The position numbers and the translations under genes were made by a program. DNA of 64,000 bases, from assembly GCA_937928545.1 (NCBI GenBank), contig CALGJQ010000033.1, forward strand, positions 62,001-126,000. Reading direction: 5' to 3'. Shown here one piece after another: positions 17,799 to 26,681 of this stretch. The notes beneath the pieces are model-generated. The model was not told the DNA's origin and searched no databases. It worked only from the letters and a program-made list of their open reading frames with translations. This DNA is from an uncultured Verrucomicrobiales bacterium (GTDB lineage: Bacteria > Verrucomicrobiota > Verrucomicrobiia > Verrucomicrobiales > Akkermansiaceae). The stretch's first letter is position 1. Each line of letters opens with the position of its first letter.

Positions 17799-18186
17799 TC
17801 CAATTCTTTCCCGGAAAACAGATGAATCGGGAAGAAAAAAGAGAAGAATTTTTAAGCTCCGTTGCCTCTTTTACAATTCCCAACCAGCCCAGTGGCCAGC
17901 CTCCATCGAGGTGGTCTGATTCATCAGGATGGAGACCGGGTGCGAGGAAGAAGATGGCTCGGTAACCGGTGGCGAAGTCAGGGGTGGAGAGGTCGGCGAG
18001 GCGGTGGCGGTTTTGGAGGACGAGGCGGAGTTGGGATGCGGCTTCTTTTTGGGAAGTGGGGAGGTTTTGGATGTGGGGAGGTGGTTTTTCATTGGGGATG
18101 ATGATGGGGGGAATGAGACGGGATGGCGATCTTTCAATTGTTCTTTTGAACTGTTTTCGGGGGGGCGGTGGGAGGCTTGGTTTCCG
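17782..18186 (-). pseudogene. Start-less open frame overlapping the 164-aa gene (5'-truncated gene remnant?)
   Basis: 134 sense codons are open between an in-frame stop at 18187-18189 and TAA at 17782-17784, with no ATG or GTG, and a TTG only about 30 codons from the end. The predicted peptide is protein-like (SQLRLVLQNRHRLADLS, GYRAIFFLAPGLHPDES, GGWPLGWLGIVKEATEL), and its 17-base overlap with the next start is typical of operon junctions. The dispersed-repeat region begins just beyond its 5' limit, so the likeliest reading is a gene whose beginning was lost when that repeat DNA arrived. A rare non-canonical start is the alternative. No family recognised. Confidence 0.45.
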
Positions 18187-18191
18187 CTAAC

Positions 18192-18203
18192 AGACTAAAG
18201 TCT
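18192..18203. repeat. TAAA-loop mini-hairpin, copy 1
   Basis: AGAC-TAAA-GTCT followed by ATTCTCCGTATGC. The same loop with different but still pairing stem bases occurs at 50674-50685 (GGGC-TAAA-GCCC) and in a less perfect form at 24143-24154. Confidence 0.65.
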
Positions 18204-18228
18204 ATTCTCCGTATGCTTTCGGTATTTA

Positions 18229-18370
18229 GGTTGAGGGCGGGGAGGACACTTTCCAAAGTGTCCTTCCGGGTGGGAGGCGTTGTTGGAATGCCCTTGGGTG
18301 CTTCTTGGTTTGCGTTTACTTGGTTGACTGAGCGGGCTGGAAGCGCCGCTCTCCATATTCTGGGTTGAGG
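18229..18370 (+). repeat. 142-bp dispersed repeat, copy A (contains GGACACTTT palindrome)
   Basis: About 96% identical (around 6 differences by eye) to 20071-20212. It includes the inverted repeat GGACACTTT-CC-AAAGTGTCC (18244-18263) and a conserved tail CGCCGCTCTCCATATTCTGG. A shorter copy of the palindromic part occurs at 19021-19060. Confidence 0.88.
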
Positions 18371-18402
18371 GAGGGGGCTTCTGCTTTTAGGATCATCCCG
18401 CA

Positions 18403-18936
18403 ATGATTGATGAGAATGTGAGGCGTAATCAGGGAGAGGGGCTTTCGCAGGAGGAGATTGAGGTGATCCTCCGCGGGATGCGGGCGGCTTTTGGGGAGGC
18501 GGGGCGGACGAGTTTGGCGCGGATTTTGGCGGGGTCGAAGGCGAAAACGGTGAAGGCGGAGTGGAAAGAGAATCCTTCTTACGGGGCTTTTTTGGAGAAG
18601 TCGCAGGCGGAGATTTTGGAGATGATCGATTGGTGTCTCGATGAGGAATATATCCGGGTGGAGAAGCGGGATGGCTATCCTTTGCTGTTATTTGCGGAGC
18701 GGGGATTGGCGATCGATATCGAGCTGGCGGCGGGGGAGTTTCTGGAGGCGATGCGGGAGCGGGGCTTCTTTTGGACGAAGGAGGAGTTACTGAGTGTGAT
18801 TCCGCATCGGACGATGCAGCGGGTGCTGGAGTTGATGAAGGAGGAGGGGGTGGAGAACTGGCGTCCGGTGCTGGATTTTTGGTATGAGCGGGGGACGAAG
18901 AGGATGAAGGGGTGGATCTTGGAAATGGACGAATGA
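18403..18936 (+). CDS. Stand-alone RQC-type winged-helix DNA-binding protein (RQC-minor-1-like)
   Basis: 177 residues. The first ~105 residues resemble the RQC domain that follows the helicase core in RecQ: a helix ILRGMRAAFGEAGRT, the LARILAGSKAKTVK turn, YGAFLEKSQAEILEMIDWCLDEEYIRV and a beta wing LLLFAERG. This is a winged helix that binds DNA ends and branched DNA. There is no helicase domain, and none is encoded in this window, so it matches the free-standing 'RQC-minor' proteins. The C-terminal ~65 residues form a second small helical unit ending in a basic/acidic tail. The ATG at 18403 follows dispersed-repeat DNA, and the gene is on the opposite strand to the restriction operon. Its location among defence-type genes suggests a DNA-conflict or repair role, but this is inference. 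Confidence 0.7.
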   Translation: MIDENVRRNQGEGLSQEEIEVILRGMRAAFGEAGRTSLARILAGSKAKTVKAEWKENPSYGAFLEKSQAEILEMIDWCLDEEYIRVEKRDGYPLLLFAERGLAIDIELAAGEFLEAMRERGFFWTKEELLSVIPHRTMQRVLELMKEEGVENWRPVLDFWYERGTKRMKGWILEMDE

Positions 18937-18983
18937 ACAATTGCGGAATGGACGATTGGGCTGGGTTGAGGGCGGGGATGAAT

Positions 18984-19060
18984 GGTGAGTGGTGAGTGGT
19001 GAGTGGTGAATGTTGAACGGGGTTGAGGGCGGGGAGGACACTTTTCAAAGTGTCCTTCCG
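18984..19060 (+). repeat. Composite repeat C: 7-bp satellite plus GGACACTTT palindrome
   Basis: Four units of GGTGAGT/GGTGAAT (18984-19011), a short link, then GGTTGAGGGCGGGGAGGAC with the inverted repeat GGACACTTT-TC-AAAGTGTCC (19036-19055). The same order (satellite, link, palindrome) recurs at 20032-20105. Confidence 0.8.
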
Positions 19061-19068
19061 AGGGCGGG

Positions 19069-19527
19069 CTATTCGAAGTCCAGGTCTGCGCGGCGGAGTT
19101 CGTCGAGGTCGGCTAGGTCTTGAGGGCGGGAGGCGACTTTCTTTGCAATGATCAGCTCGTCCTTTCCTAGAAAATAGACCGGAATGTCGGACACTTGCCC
19201 CACTGATTTTGCGGCCCAAGCATCTTCGAATGAATAAGGGCAAGGAAGGGACGTCAGGAAGTCAATCTGGCTGGGGGACACACCGATCACGTATTGGAGG
19301 CCTTCGTTTTCAAAATCCTCGCGACTTACCTCGACCATTGGGACTCCGAAGCGGTGGAAAGCGCGCACGATTCTGCCTGCATTTTCAACAGAGGGCCGAA
19401 TCCAGAGGTCGATATCCTTGGTGTATCGCGGCTGTGAGTAATGCATCACCGCGTAGGCACCAACGACGAGATACTCAACTTCTTCTTCTGCGAATATGCG
19501 TAACAGATCTTTGAAGTCTGAGTTCAT
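19069..19527 (-). CDS. Nucleotidyltransferase of the DUF6036/AbiEii-MNT type
   Basis: 152 residues. It shows the minimal nucleotidyltransferase pattern: VEYLVVGAYAVMHY (glycine helix) followed by TKDIDLWIRP, whose two Asp residues are the metal ligands, and a third acidic position QIDFL. The C-terminus (GKDELIIAKKVASRPQDLADLDEL) is the typical helical tail. Proteins of this kind act as toxin-type nucleotidyltransferases in AbiE- and MenT-like pairs or as MNT antitoxins. Its first 53 bases overlap the end of the upstream 76-aa gene in another frame, so the two are probably translated together as a two-gene unit. A damaged second copy of the unit lies immediately upstream (19716-19964 with 19724-19789). 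The active-site residues are present, so this copy is probably functional. Confidence 0.78.
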   Translation of the reverse strand: MNSDFKDLLRIFAEEEVEYLVVGAYAVMHYSQPRYTKDIDLWIRPSVENAGRIVRAFHRFGVPMVEVSREDFENEGLQYVIGVSPSQIDFLTSLPCPYSFEDAWAAKSVGQVSDIPVYFLGKDELIIAKKVASRPQDLADLDELRRADLDFE

Positions 19528-19705
19528 CTGGTTTTGCTCCTTTCATTCCAACCCAGTAATCGTGGACAAGCTCCCAAGCCGCCTGTAGGCGGGCCTCGCA
19601 ACCAAGTTCCTGCCACTGGGCGATGCGATAAGCACGAACTTCGTCGAACGAGTTTAGCTTAGCAGTCGGCCAGTGAGAGCGGTCTTTTGTCGTTACAGCG
19701 GGCAT
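19475..19705 (-). CDS. Small partner protein of the nucleotidyltransferase (antitoxin candidate)
   Basis: 76 residues, mostly helical, with a conserved pattern shared with the 82-aa paralogue at 19716-19964: TKDRSHW, a W-Q/ExL segment, AAWELVxDYW and ELRLQRxVT. It is too small for an enzyme and has no HTH I can name. The ATG at 19703-19705 is clear. Its 3' end overlaps the nucleotidyltransferase start by 53 bases, an unusually long overlap whose coding in both frames is kept in the duplicated unit. Similar small proteins often precede nucleotidyltransferase genes in PVC-group genomes (from memory). Its role as antitoxin or substrate-presenting partner is inferred from this arrangement. Confidence 0.65.
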   Translation of the reverse strand: MPAVTTKDRSHWPTAKLNSFDEVRAYRIAQWQELGCEARLQAAWELVHDYWVGMKGAKPDELRLQRSVTHIRRRRS

Positions 19706-19715
19706 TTATTCTCGA

Positions 19716-19964
19716 TTAAGGTGTCAGCTGGTTTTGATTTTGGCAAGGTCGTTGAAAACTTGTAACAACTCTTTGAAGTCGGAGTTCATTGGGGTGTTTT
19801 CCTTTCTTTTTAATCCAGTAATCTTCGACGAGTTCCCATGCGGCTTTGCGTCGGTCTGCGCCGCTGAGTTTTTGCCATTCCTTGATTCCAAAAGCGCGTA
19901 GTTCCTCGTGGCTCGTGAATTTTTTCACGAGCCAATGTGAGCGATCTTTAGTGGGGGCGGCCAT
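19716..19964 (-). CDS. Paralogue of the small nucleotidyltransferase partner (duplicated unit)
   Basis: 82 residues, clearly paralogous to the 76-aa gene just downstream: TKDRSHW, KEWQKLS, AAWELVEDYW and ELRLQRVVT are matched. Its last ~22 codons overlap a second nucleotidyltransferase start in the other frame, as in the intact unit, but that nucleotidyltransferase is internally deleted here. The C-terminus beyond LQRVVTSFQR reads through the deletion junction and is probably not original. An orphan antitoxin-like protein that survived loss of its partner is the simplest interpretation. Confidence 0.6.
   Translation of the reverse strand: MAAPTKDRSHWLVKKFTSHEELRAFGIKEWQKLSGADRRKAAWELVEDYWIKKKGKHPNELRLQRVVTSFQRPCQNQNQLTP
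19724..19789 (-). pseudogene. Internally deleted nucleotidyltransferase remnant
   Basis: A 21-codon frame begins ATG AAC TCC GAC TTC and encodes MNSDFKELLQVFN, the same N-terminus as the intact enzyme at 19527 (MNSDFKDLLRIFA). It then runs straight into DLAKIKTS and a stop. The fused tail looks like the C-terminal end of such an enzyme, so about 130 codons have been removed in frame. It lies inside the 82-aa gene in the alternative frame. Confidence 0.7.
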
Positions 19965-20305
19965 TTCTTGTAGATGAGTATGCGGTTAGGAGAGAGGTTT
20001 TGCAATGTTAGGAATATGGAGGGGCGGGAATGGTGAGTTGTGAGTTGTGAGTGATGAATGGGGGGAACGGGGTTGAGGGCGGGGAGGACACTTTCCAAAG
20101 TGTCCTTCCGGGTGGGGAGCGTTGTTGAAATGCCCTCGGGTGGTTCTTGGTTTGCGTTTACTTGGTTGACTGAGCGGGCTGGAAGCGCCGCTCTCCATAT
20201 TCTGGATTGAGGAGATGAACATTTAACACTGAACATCTAACACCTAAATTTGAAGTGCTTGGTTGAGGGGGGGGAGTGACTTGGTTAAGGGGAGAGTGGG
20301 GATGA

Positions 20306-20339
20306 AAAAGCGCCCGGTGCTTTTGGCAGGGGGCGTTTT
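20306..20339 (-). terminator. Rho-independent terminator, probably the original acnB terminator
   Basis: On the minus strand CGCCC pairs with GGGCG around an inner TGC/GCA pairing, followed by CTTTTT. It lies 23 bp past the duplicated acnB stop codon at 20363, so it would have ended acnB before the toxin-type cassette separated them. It now follows the 55-aa gene. Confidence 0.65.
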
Positions 20340-20362
20340 GGAGATGTTGATTGGCGTCGTTG

Positions 20363-20405
20363 TTAGGCGCTCATGGCTTCGGTCGGTGGGGCGAAGGTGG
20401 TAAGG
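20363..20405 (-). repeat. Distal duplicate of the acnB 3' end (direct repeat 1)
   Basis: 43 bp matching 21159-21201 with three mismatches. Read on the minus strand it encodes LTTFAPPTEAMSA followed by TAA, the same 13 residues that end AcnB; all three differences are synonymous third-position changes (CTT/CTC, CCA/CCC, CCG/CCC). It has no start and is not attached to a gene. Confidence 0.9.
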
Positions 20406-20418
20406 GGAAATTCTCTTT

Positions 20419-20586
20419 TTAAGGATTGATGTGGACGACGTTCCCGTTCTCCCAAACGACGATTTTTTGACCAAGAGCGCGTTTGCGTTCACGCAACTTC
20501 TTTGCGGTGCGGTTGGCGGCAGCGATAGCGAGCTGAGCTTCCTTGGAAGGCTGTCGCTCTGCGTTCTTTGGATCTGGTTTACTCAT
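20419..20586 (-). CDS. 55-aa partner of the zeta-toxin-like protein (candidate antitoxin)
   Basis: A short gene with ATG at 20584-20586 that overlaps the stop of the zeta-like gene by 8 bases (ATGAGTAA), so the pair is translationally coupled. The 55 residues have a helical, alanine- and basic-rich middle (QLAIAAANRTAKKLRERKR) and a short strand-turn-strand tail (KIVVWENGNVVHINP). The tail resembles the end of small proteins that often follow zeta-type kinases (from memory). The order is toxin then antitoxin, the reverse of classical epsilon-zeta, and no epsilon-like fold is seen. It ends just before the duplicate acnB end. Confidence 0.65.
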   Translation of the reverse strand: MSKPDPKNAERQPSKEAQLAIAAANRTAKKLRERKRALGQKIVVWENGNVVHINP

Positions 20587-21127
20587 CGTTAAAAATTAGT
20601 TTAGCATTTTCACCTGTTTCGGCAAGGAGAGTGAAAGGGAGAGATGAGGCATCCCAGAAGAACCAGTTGTCTGCCAAAGGGAGATAGATGTTGAGAAAGT
20701 TACTTTTGCAACGAGGGAAGCGGCGATAGACGGCGTCTTTAGGAACGGAATGACCACCCTCTTCAACGCGAGTTAGGACTCGTGCCCAAGACTCGTCTGC
20801 CGAAGGTAAATTTAGGTAGTGAAGATGAACGATAAAACCTGCTGCCTGTGCTTGCTTGATGTAGCGAGGATACGTTTTTCCGCTGAGAGTCGATTCCAAG
20901 GCGAAGGTTTCTTTTCTCGAAATGGACTCTTTGAGGCTCGTCAAAAGAATGCGGGCAGCTTGGGTTTGTGCGGCAGCTGGATTGAAGGGGGAAATGCCGG
21001 TGGCAATTTCATCTGAATTATGAAATCGCAGACAGTTCGCTTCGTTGGGGAGATATTCTTTAGCAAAGGTCGTCTTGCCAGCGCCATTCGGTCCTCCGAT
21101 AATGTGGAAGACGGGTGGTGTTGACAT
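20579..21127 (-). CDS. Zeta-toxin-family P-loop kinase
   Basis: 182 residues. An N-terminal Walker A motif, GGPNGAGKTT (about residues 11-20), is followed by the acidic HNSDEI segment, ALESTLSG (the substrate-site region of zeta/AAA_33 kinases) and LPSADESWARVLTRVEEGGHSVP with the lid arginines, then RRF and the WFFWDASS strand. Zeta toxins phosphorylate UDP-GlcNAc or related nucleotide sugars and so poison wall synthesis; chromosomal relatives without epsilon are common and their substrates are mostly unproven. The ATG at 21127 lies 31 bp after the acnB stop codon, so the pair could be co-transcribed with acnB. The gene and its 55-aa partner fill the segment between two copies of the acnB 3' end, indicating insertion of the pair. 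Confidence 0.8.
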   Translation of the reverse strand: MSTPPVFHIIGGPNGAGKTTFAKEYLPNEANCLRFHNSDEIATGISPFNPAAAQTQAARILLTSLKESISRKETFALESTLSGKTYPRYIKQAQAAGFIVHLHYLNLPSADESWARVLTRVEEGGHSVPKDAVYRRFPRCKSNFLNIYLPLADNWFFWDASSLPFTLLAETGENAKLIFNDE

Positions 21128-21158
21128 ATCAAGTGGAGGGTGTTCCCAGCTTCGAATC

Positions 21159-23930
<2,772 letters not shown>

Positions 23931-24074
23931 GTTTTTGGGCGATGGATAGAGAGGGAAAAGAGGTTGTTGGGAGGGTTTTAGAGGGGATGGAGCAGGATTT
24001 GAACCGCAAAGACGCGAAGGGGGGAAGTTTTTTGGGAGATGGGGGCTTGGTTGAGGGGGCTTGGTGGGGGGGAG

Positions 24075-24154
24075 TCTCACGCAGAGGCGCAGAGGCGCAG
24101 AGATTGAGAGGAGTTAGGCTTGGGCTTGGGTTGGGGGGGCTCGGACTAAAGTAC
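24075..24154. repeat. CTCACGCAGAGGCGCAGAG element and imperfect TAAA-loop hairpin
   Basis: TCTCACGCAGAGGCGCAGAGG repeats GCAGAGGC twice (24075-24108), then GGAC-TAAA-GTACC at 24143. Both motif types recur at 50610-50690, and the first begins the repeats around 11360 and 12251. They lie in the 320-bp gap between acnB and the PPC-domain gene, which holds no gene. Confidence 0.65.
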
Positions 24155-24201
24155 CCAAGGGGCATGCTATCCAAGCTTGTGTATTCTTGGTTGGAGGGAC
24201 G

Positions 24202-24237
24202 AAAAAGCCCGGGCTTCGGGTGAAGGCCGGGCTTTTT
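24202..24237 (-). terminator. Bidirectional rho-independent terminator
   Basis: AAAAAGCCCGG (24202-24212) pairs with CCGGGCTTTTT (24227-24237), giving a strong stem with T-runs on both strands. It lies 13 bp beyond the stop of the PPC/BACON gene, which is the likely user. Confidence 0.9.
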
Positions 24238-24250
24238 GATTTATGGATTT

Positions 24251-26062
24251 TTAGTCGATGGGGTTTGCGCGGAAGAAGGATTTTGCATCGCTGCTGGCAA
24301 AGATGAATTCCTGGCGTTGTCCGTCGCCATTGATGGTGACGCCTGTGTCTAACCAGGAGAGCATGTCATCCGAGCTCTGCAGTTGATAGGTAACTCCGGG
24401 CTGTGTCTGAATTGCGATGAGAATACCAAGTTCGAGGGAAATTTCCCCCGGGATAGCAGAGCCGGTAGTGTCGCCATCTTTTCGCTGAGTAATGGTGTAT
24501 GATTGGCCTCCGATCTGGATGGTGGCTTGGCGGGAGTCCCCTGTGAGGTTTTTGGAGTAGGTTAGTCTGAGGGTAGCCGACCCACTGCCATTGGTCTTTG
24601 ATGCGGAGATCCAGGAGGGGAGATTGTTGAGTTGCCAACTTTGATTTGAAGAGACTTGGACCTCGCTTGAGTTTTGGGAGGTAATGGTGATTCCAGATTG
24701 ACCGAGGCGGGTCAGAGTTCCTTCCGGGAAATCAGAGCTGAGAGTGTAACTTCCTCGGATGAAGTCAGAGTTCGCACCGGAAACGACGAGGAGGTAGTCG
24801 CCAGCCGGAAGAGTTGGGGTTAGTTTGAAGTTATTTCCATCGCCAGCGTTTCTTCCAGCAAACGCTCCATTGATTTCCTCACCAGCTGTGTTGATGATAC
24901 GGCCATAGGTGTCGGTTGAGCCAGTGGTTTGGAAGGTGACGCTTCCTCCGGTGGTGGAGAAGGAATAGAGATCAAGATCACCAAATTCTCCGATACTGTG
25001 TGAAGAGGTTCCAGAGCTGAACAGGGGAATGGAGGTGGAGAGATTGCGGAGGTGCAGCTCATAGGGGCCGGTTGGGGTGTCGCCAGAGTCTGCGGTGATA
25101 GCTAGGTAGTAGGTGCCGGGTGCAAGGTATGAATCGTAGAGGAAGTTGGTGCGGTTTCCGGCATCTCGTTCTGCGAAGCCATCGTCGATTTGATTGCCAA
25201 CGTGGTCGAAGAGGTGAGCCCGAGTGTTGAGATTTCCTGTGGTATAGAAGATTGAGCGTCCGACTTCGTTGACTGTGAGGCGATAGAGGTCGGTGTCGCC
25301 AGGTAGGCCGATGGAGGAGTCGCGGTTGGCTTGGTCGAATGGGATAGCGTTGGTGGGCGTTCTCAAGTGTAGCTTATAGCTACCGGTCTGAGCTCCCACG
25401 GTGTCGGCGTGGACGAGAAGGTAGTATGTTCCCGGGGAGATCTTCATGGAATAAAGGAAGTTTCGATCATGCCCGGCATCGCGTTCGGCGAAACCGTCGT
25501 CGATTTGATTGCCGGCTGAGTCGTAGAGAATACCTCGGGTGTCAGTTTGTCCGGTGGTGTATAAGTAGATTCGACCAGTGGTTGGAATATCGAGGCGATA
25601 GAAGTCACACGCTCCGTGAACAGGAAGGGTTGCGGCGAGGTTGGGGGATGAGATAGAGGTCACATTTTGCGGAGAGCGAAAGCAGAGTTGGTAGTTACCG
25701 ATTTGGATCCCTGATCCCCCTCCGATGATCTTGAGGTAGAAGGTTCCTGCAGAGAGTTTTTTGGAGAAGTGGAAATTGTCTCCGGCTCCTTGGTCATCTT
25801 CCGCAAAGCCGTCATCGATCTCCCGGAAGGCGCTGTCATAGAGGAGGCCTTTGGTATCAGTGGAGCCGGTGGTGTAGAGGGTGAGGCGACCTGCGTGGGT
25901 GAGGGTGAGTTTGAACCAATCTTGATCGGTGAGGGAATCGAGCTGGCCGGTGGTGTCTGAAGTGGAGATGGTGGTGGCAGTTTGGATCGTGTCGCCGTGG
26001 TCATCTGCCAAGGTTGTGAGAGGAAGGAGCCAGACGATGGTGAGAAGAGTTTTAAATTTCAT
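24251..26062 (-). CDS. Secreted protein with four PPC domains and a BACON-like domain
   Basis: 603 residues with a signal peptide (about 1-19, ending TTLA). Four pre-peptidase C-terminal (PPC) domains follow (about 20-130, 135-235, 240-340 and 345-440), recognised by the recurring TDxxGxLYDSxxxEIDDGFA and GTYYLxI segments; these are beta-sandwiches with Asp-rich, probably calcium-binding loops. A BACON-like domain (about 450-525, QSWQLNNLPSWISAS and QATIQIGGQSYTI) comes next, then a C-terminal segment YQLQSSDDMLSWLDTG typical of verrucomicrobial secreted proteins. No catalytic domain is visible, so it probably binds carbohydrate or surface partners. It is followed by a strong terminator; upstream is 205 bp of non-coding DNA. 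Confidence 0.75.
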   Translation of the reverse strand: MKFKTLLTIVWLLPLTTLADDHGDTIQTATTISTSDTTGQLDSLTDQDWFKLTLTHAGRLTLYTTGSTDTKGLLYDSAFREIDDGFAEDDQGAGDNFHFSKKLSAGTFYLKIIGGGSGIQIGNYQLCFRSPQNVTSISSPNLAATLPVHGACDFYRLDIPTTGRIYLYTTGQTDTRGILYDSAGNQIDDGFAERDAGHDRNFLYSMKISPGTYYLLVHADTVGAQTGSYKLHLRTPTNAIPFDQANRDSSIGLPGDTDLYRLTVNEVGRSIFYTTGNLNTRAHLFDHVGNQIDDGFAERDAGNRTNFLYDSYLAPGTYYLAITADSGDTPTGPYELHLRNLSTSIPLFSSGTSSHSIGEFGDLDLYSFSTTGGSVTFQTTGSTDTYGRIINTAGEEINGAFAGRNAGDGNNFKLTPTLPAGDYLLVVSGANSDFIRGSYTLSSDFPEGTLTRLGQSGITITSQNSSEVQVSSNQSWQLNNLPSWISASKTNGSGSATLRLTYSKNLTGDSRQATIQIGGQSYTITQRKDGDTTGSAIPGEISLELGILIAIQTQPGVTYQLQSSDDMLSWLDTGVTINGDGQRQEFIFASSDAKSFFRANPID

Positions 26063-26267
26063 GTTACATGAGTGACGATTGTCGCAGTGGAAGTTGCATT
26101 TTTTTCCTTCTTTTTTAGGTGGGAATTAAGATATCACCGTTCCCGGTGGGGAGGGTTCCTGAAATTATCAATGGTGATGCATTTGATCGGGATGGTGAGA
26201 AGGGAGAAGAAGCTTTCGATGCGACCGAGGGGGGCGGGATGTTGTCTGCTTTGCTGAGGCTTCTGCG

Positions 26268-26669
26268 CTAGAGGGCGGAGGGGATCAGAATCAGGGCAAC
26301 GACGTATCCGAGTTTACAGGCAAGATGGAGGGCTTGATCCAGATGGATATTAGTTTTCTCAGTGCTCTTCGAATAGTCGATGATCCAGTGAAGAATGAGC
26401 TCAATGAATGCGAGAATGGGGGAGCCACAAATAAGCCAGACTCCGCCAGCATGAATCAAGGAATGGGCGGTAAGGGCGTGAATCCAGAGAAGTCGGGGAG
26501 GTGTGGTGTTCCCAAAAAAGGGTGTGAGGTCTGCTCCTGGAACTTTGGCTGCGGCTAGAAATGCCCCTTGCAAGGGGTAGTCCATGAGGGCGTGACAGAT
26601 GAGAAAGGCAAAAAAGAGCTGTGCCCCGCCGATCCAATCGAGAGGGAGGGGGTCAAAGAGGAAGTTCAT
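26268..26669 (-). CDS. DUF3307-family inner-membrane protein
   Basis: 133 residues with three or four hydrophobic helices. It has the DUF3307 hallmarks: an early FLICHALMDYPLQ with conserved His and Asp, an HALTAHSLIHAGG histidine cluster, HWIIDYSK with His/Asp, and a final DQALHLACKLGYVVAL. The histidine and aspartate pattern suggests metal binding or an enzymatic role within the membrane, but no function is known to me. It starts 12 bp after the stop of the cyclic-nucleotide-binding-type gene, so it is probably the last gene of the sigma-factor operon. No terminator was seen after it. Confidence 0.75.
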   Translation of the reverse strand: MNFLFDPLPLDWIGGAQLFFAFLICHALMDYPLQGAFLAAAKVPGADLTPFFGNTTPPRLLWIHALTAHSLIHAGGVWLICGSPILAFIELILHWIIDYSKSTEKTNIHLDQALHLACKLGYVVALILIPSAL

Positions 26670-26681
26670 GTGAACTCTCGG

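Larger units (their letters stand above)
19965..20418. repeat. Non-coding stretch rich in dispersed repeats, with 142-bp repeat copy B
   Basis: 454 bp without a gene. It contains a 7-bp satellite (GGTGAGT/TGTGAGT/TGTGAGT/GATGAAT, 20032-20059), copy B of the 142-bp repeat (20071-20212, palindrome GGACACTTT-CC-AAAGTGTCC at 20086-20105), two 14-bp units of GAACATYTAACACY (20217-20244), a terminator (20306-20339) and a duplicate of the acnB 3' end (20363-20405). Confidence 0.85.

Noticed and set aside
18134-19243. A 369-codon minus-strand frame across the RQC gene and its flanking repeats
   Set aside because: Low-complexity Pro/Ser-rich translation caused by strong base bias; the opposite strand encodes a recognisable RQC domain.
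20244-20492. 82-codon minus-strand frame across the 55-aa gene and the terminator
   Set aside because: It crosses the duplicated acnB end and terminator in a non-coding frame; the 55-aa frame has the overlap expected of a partner gene.
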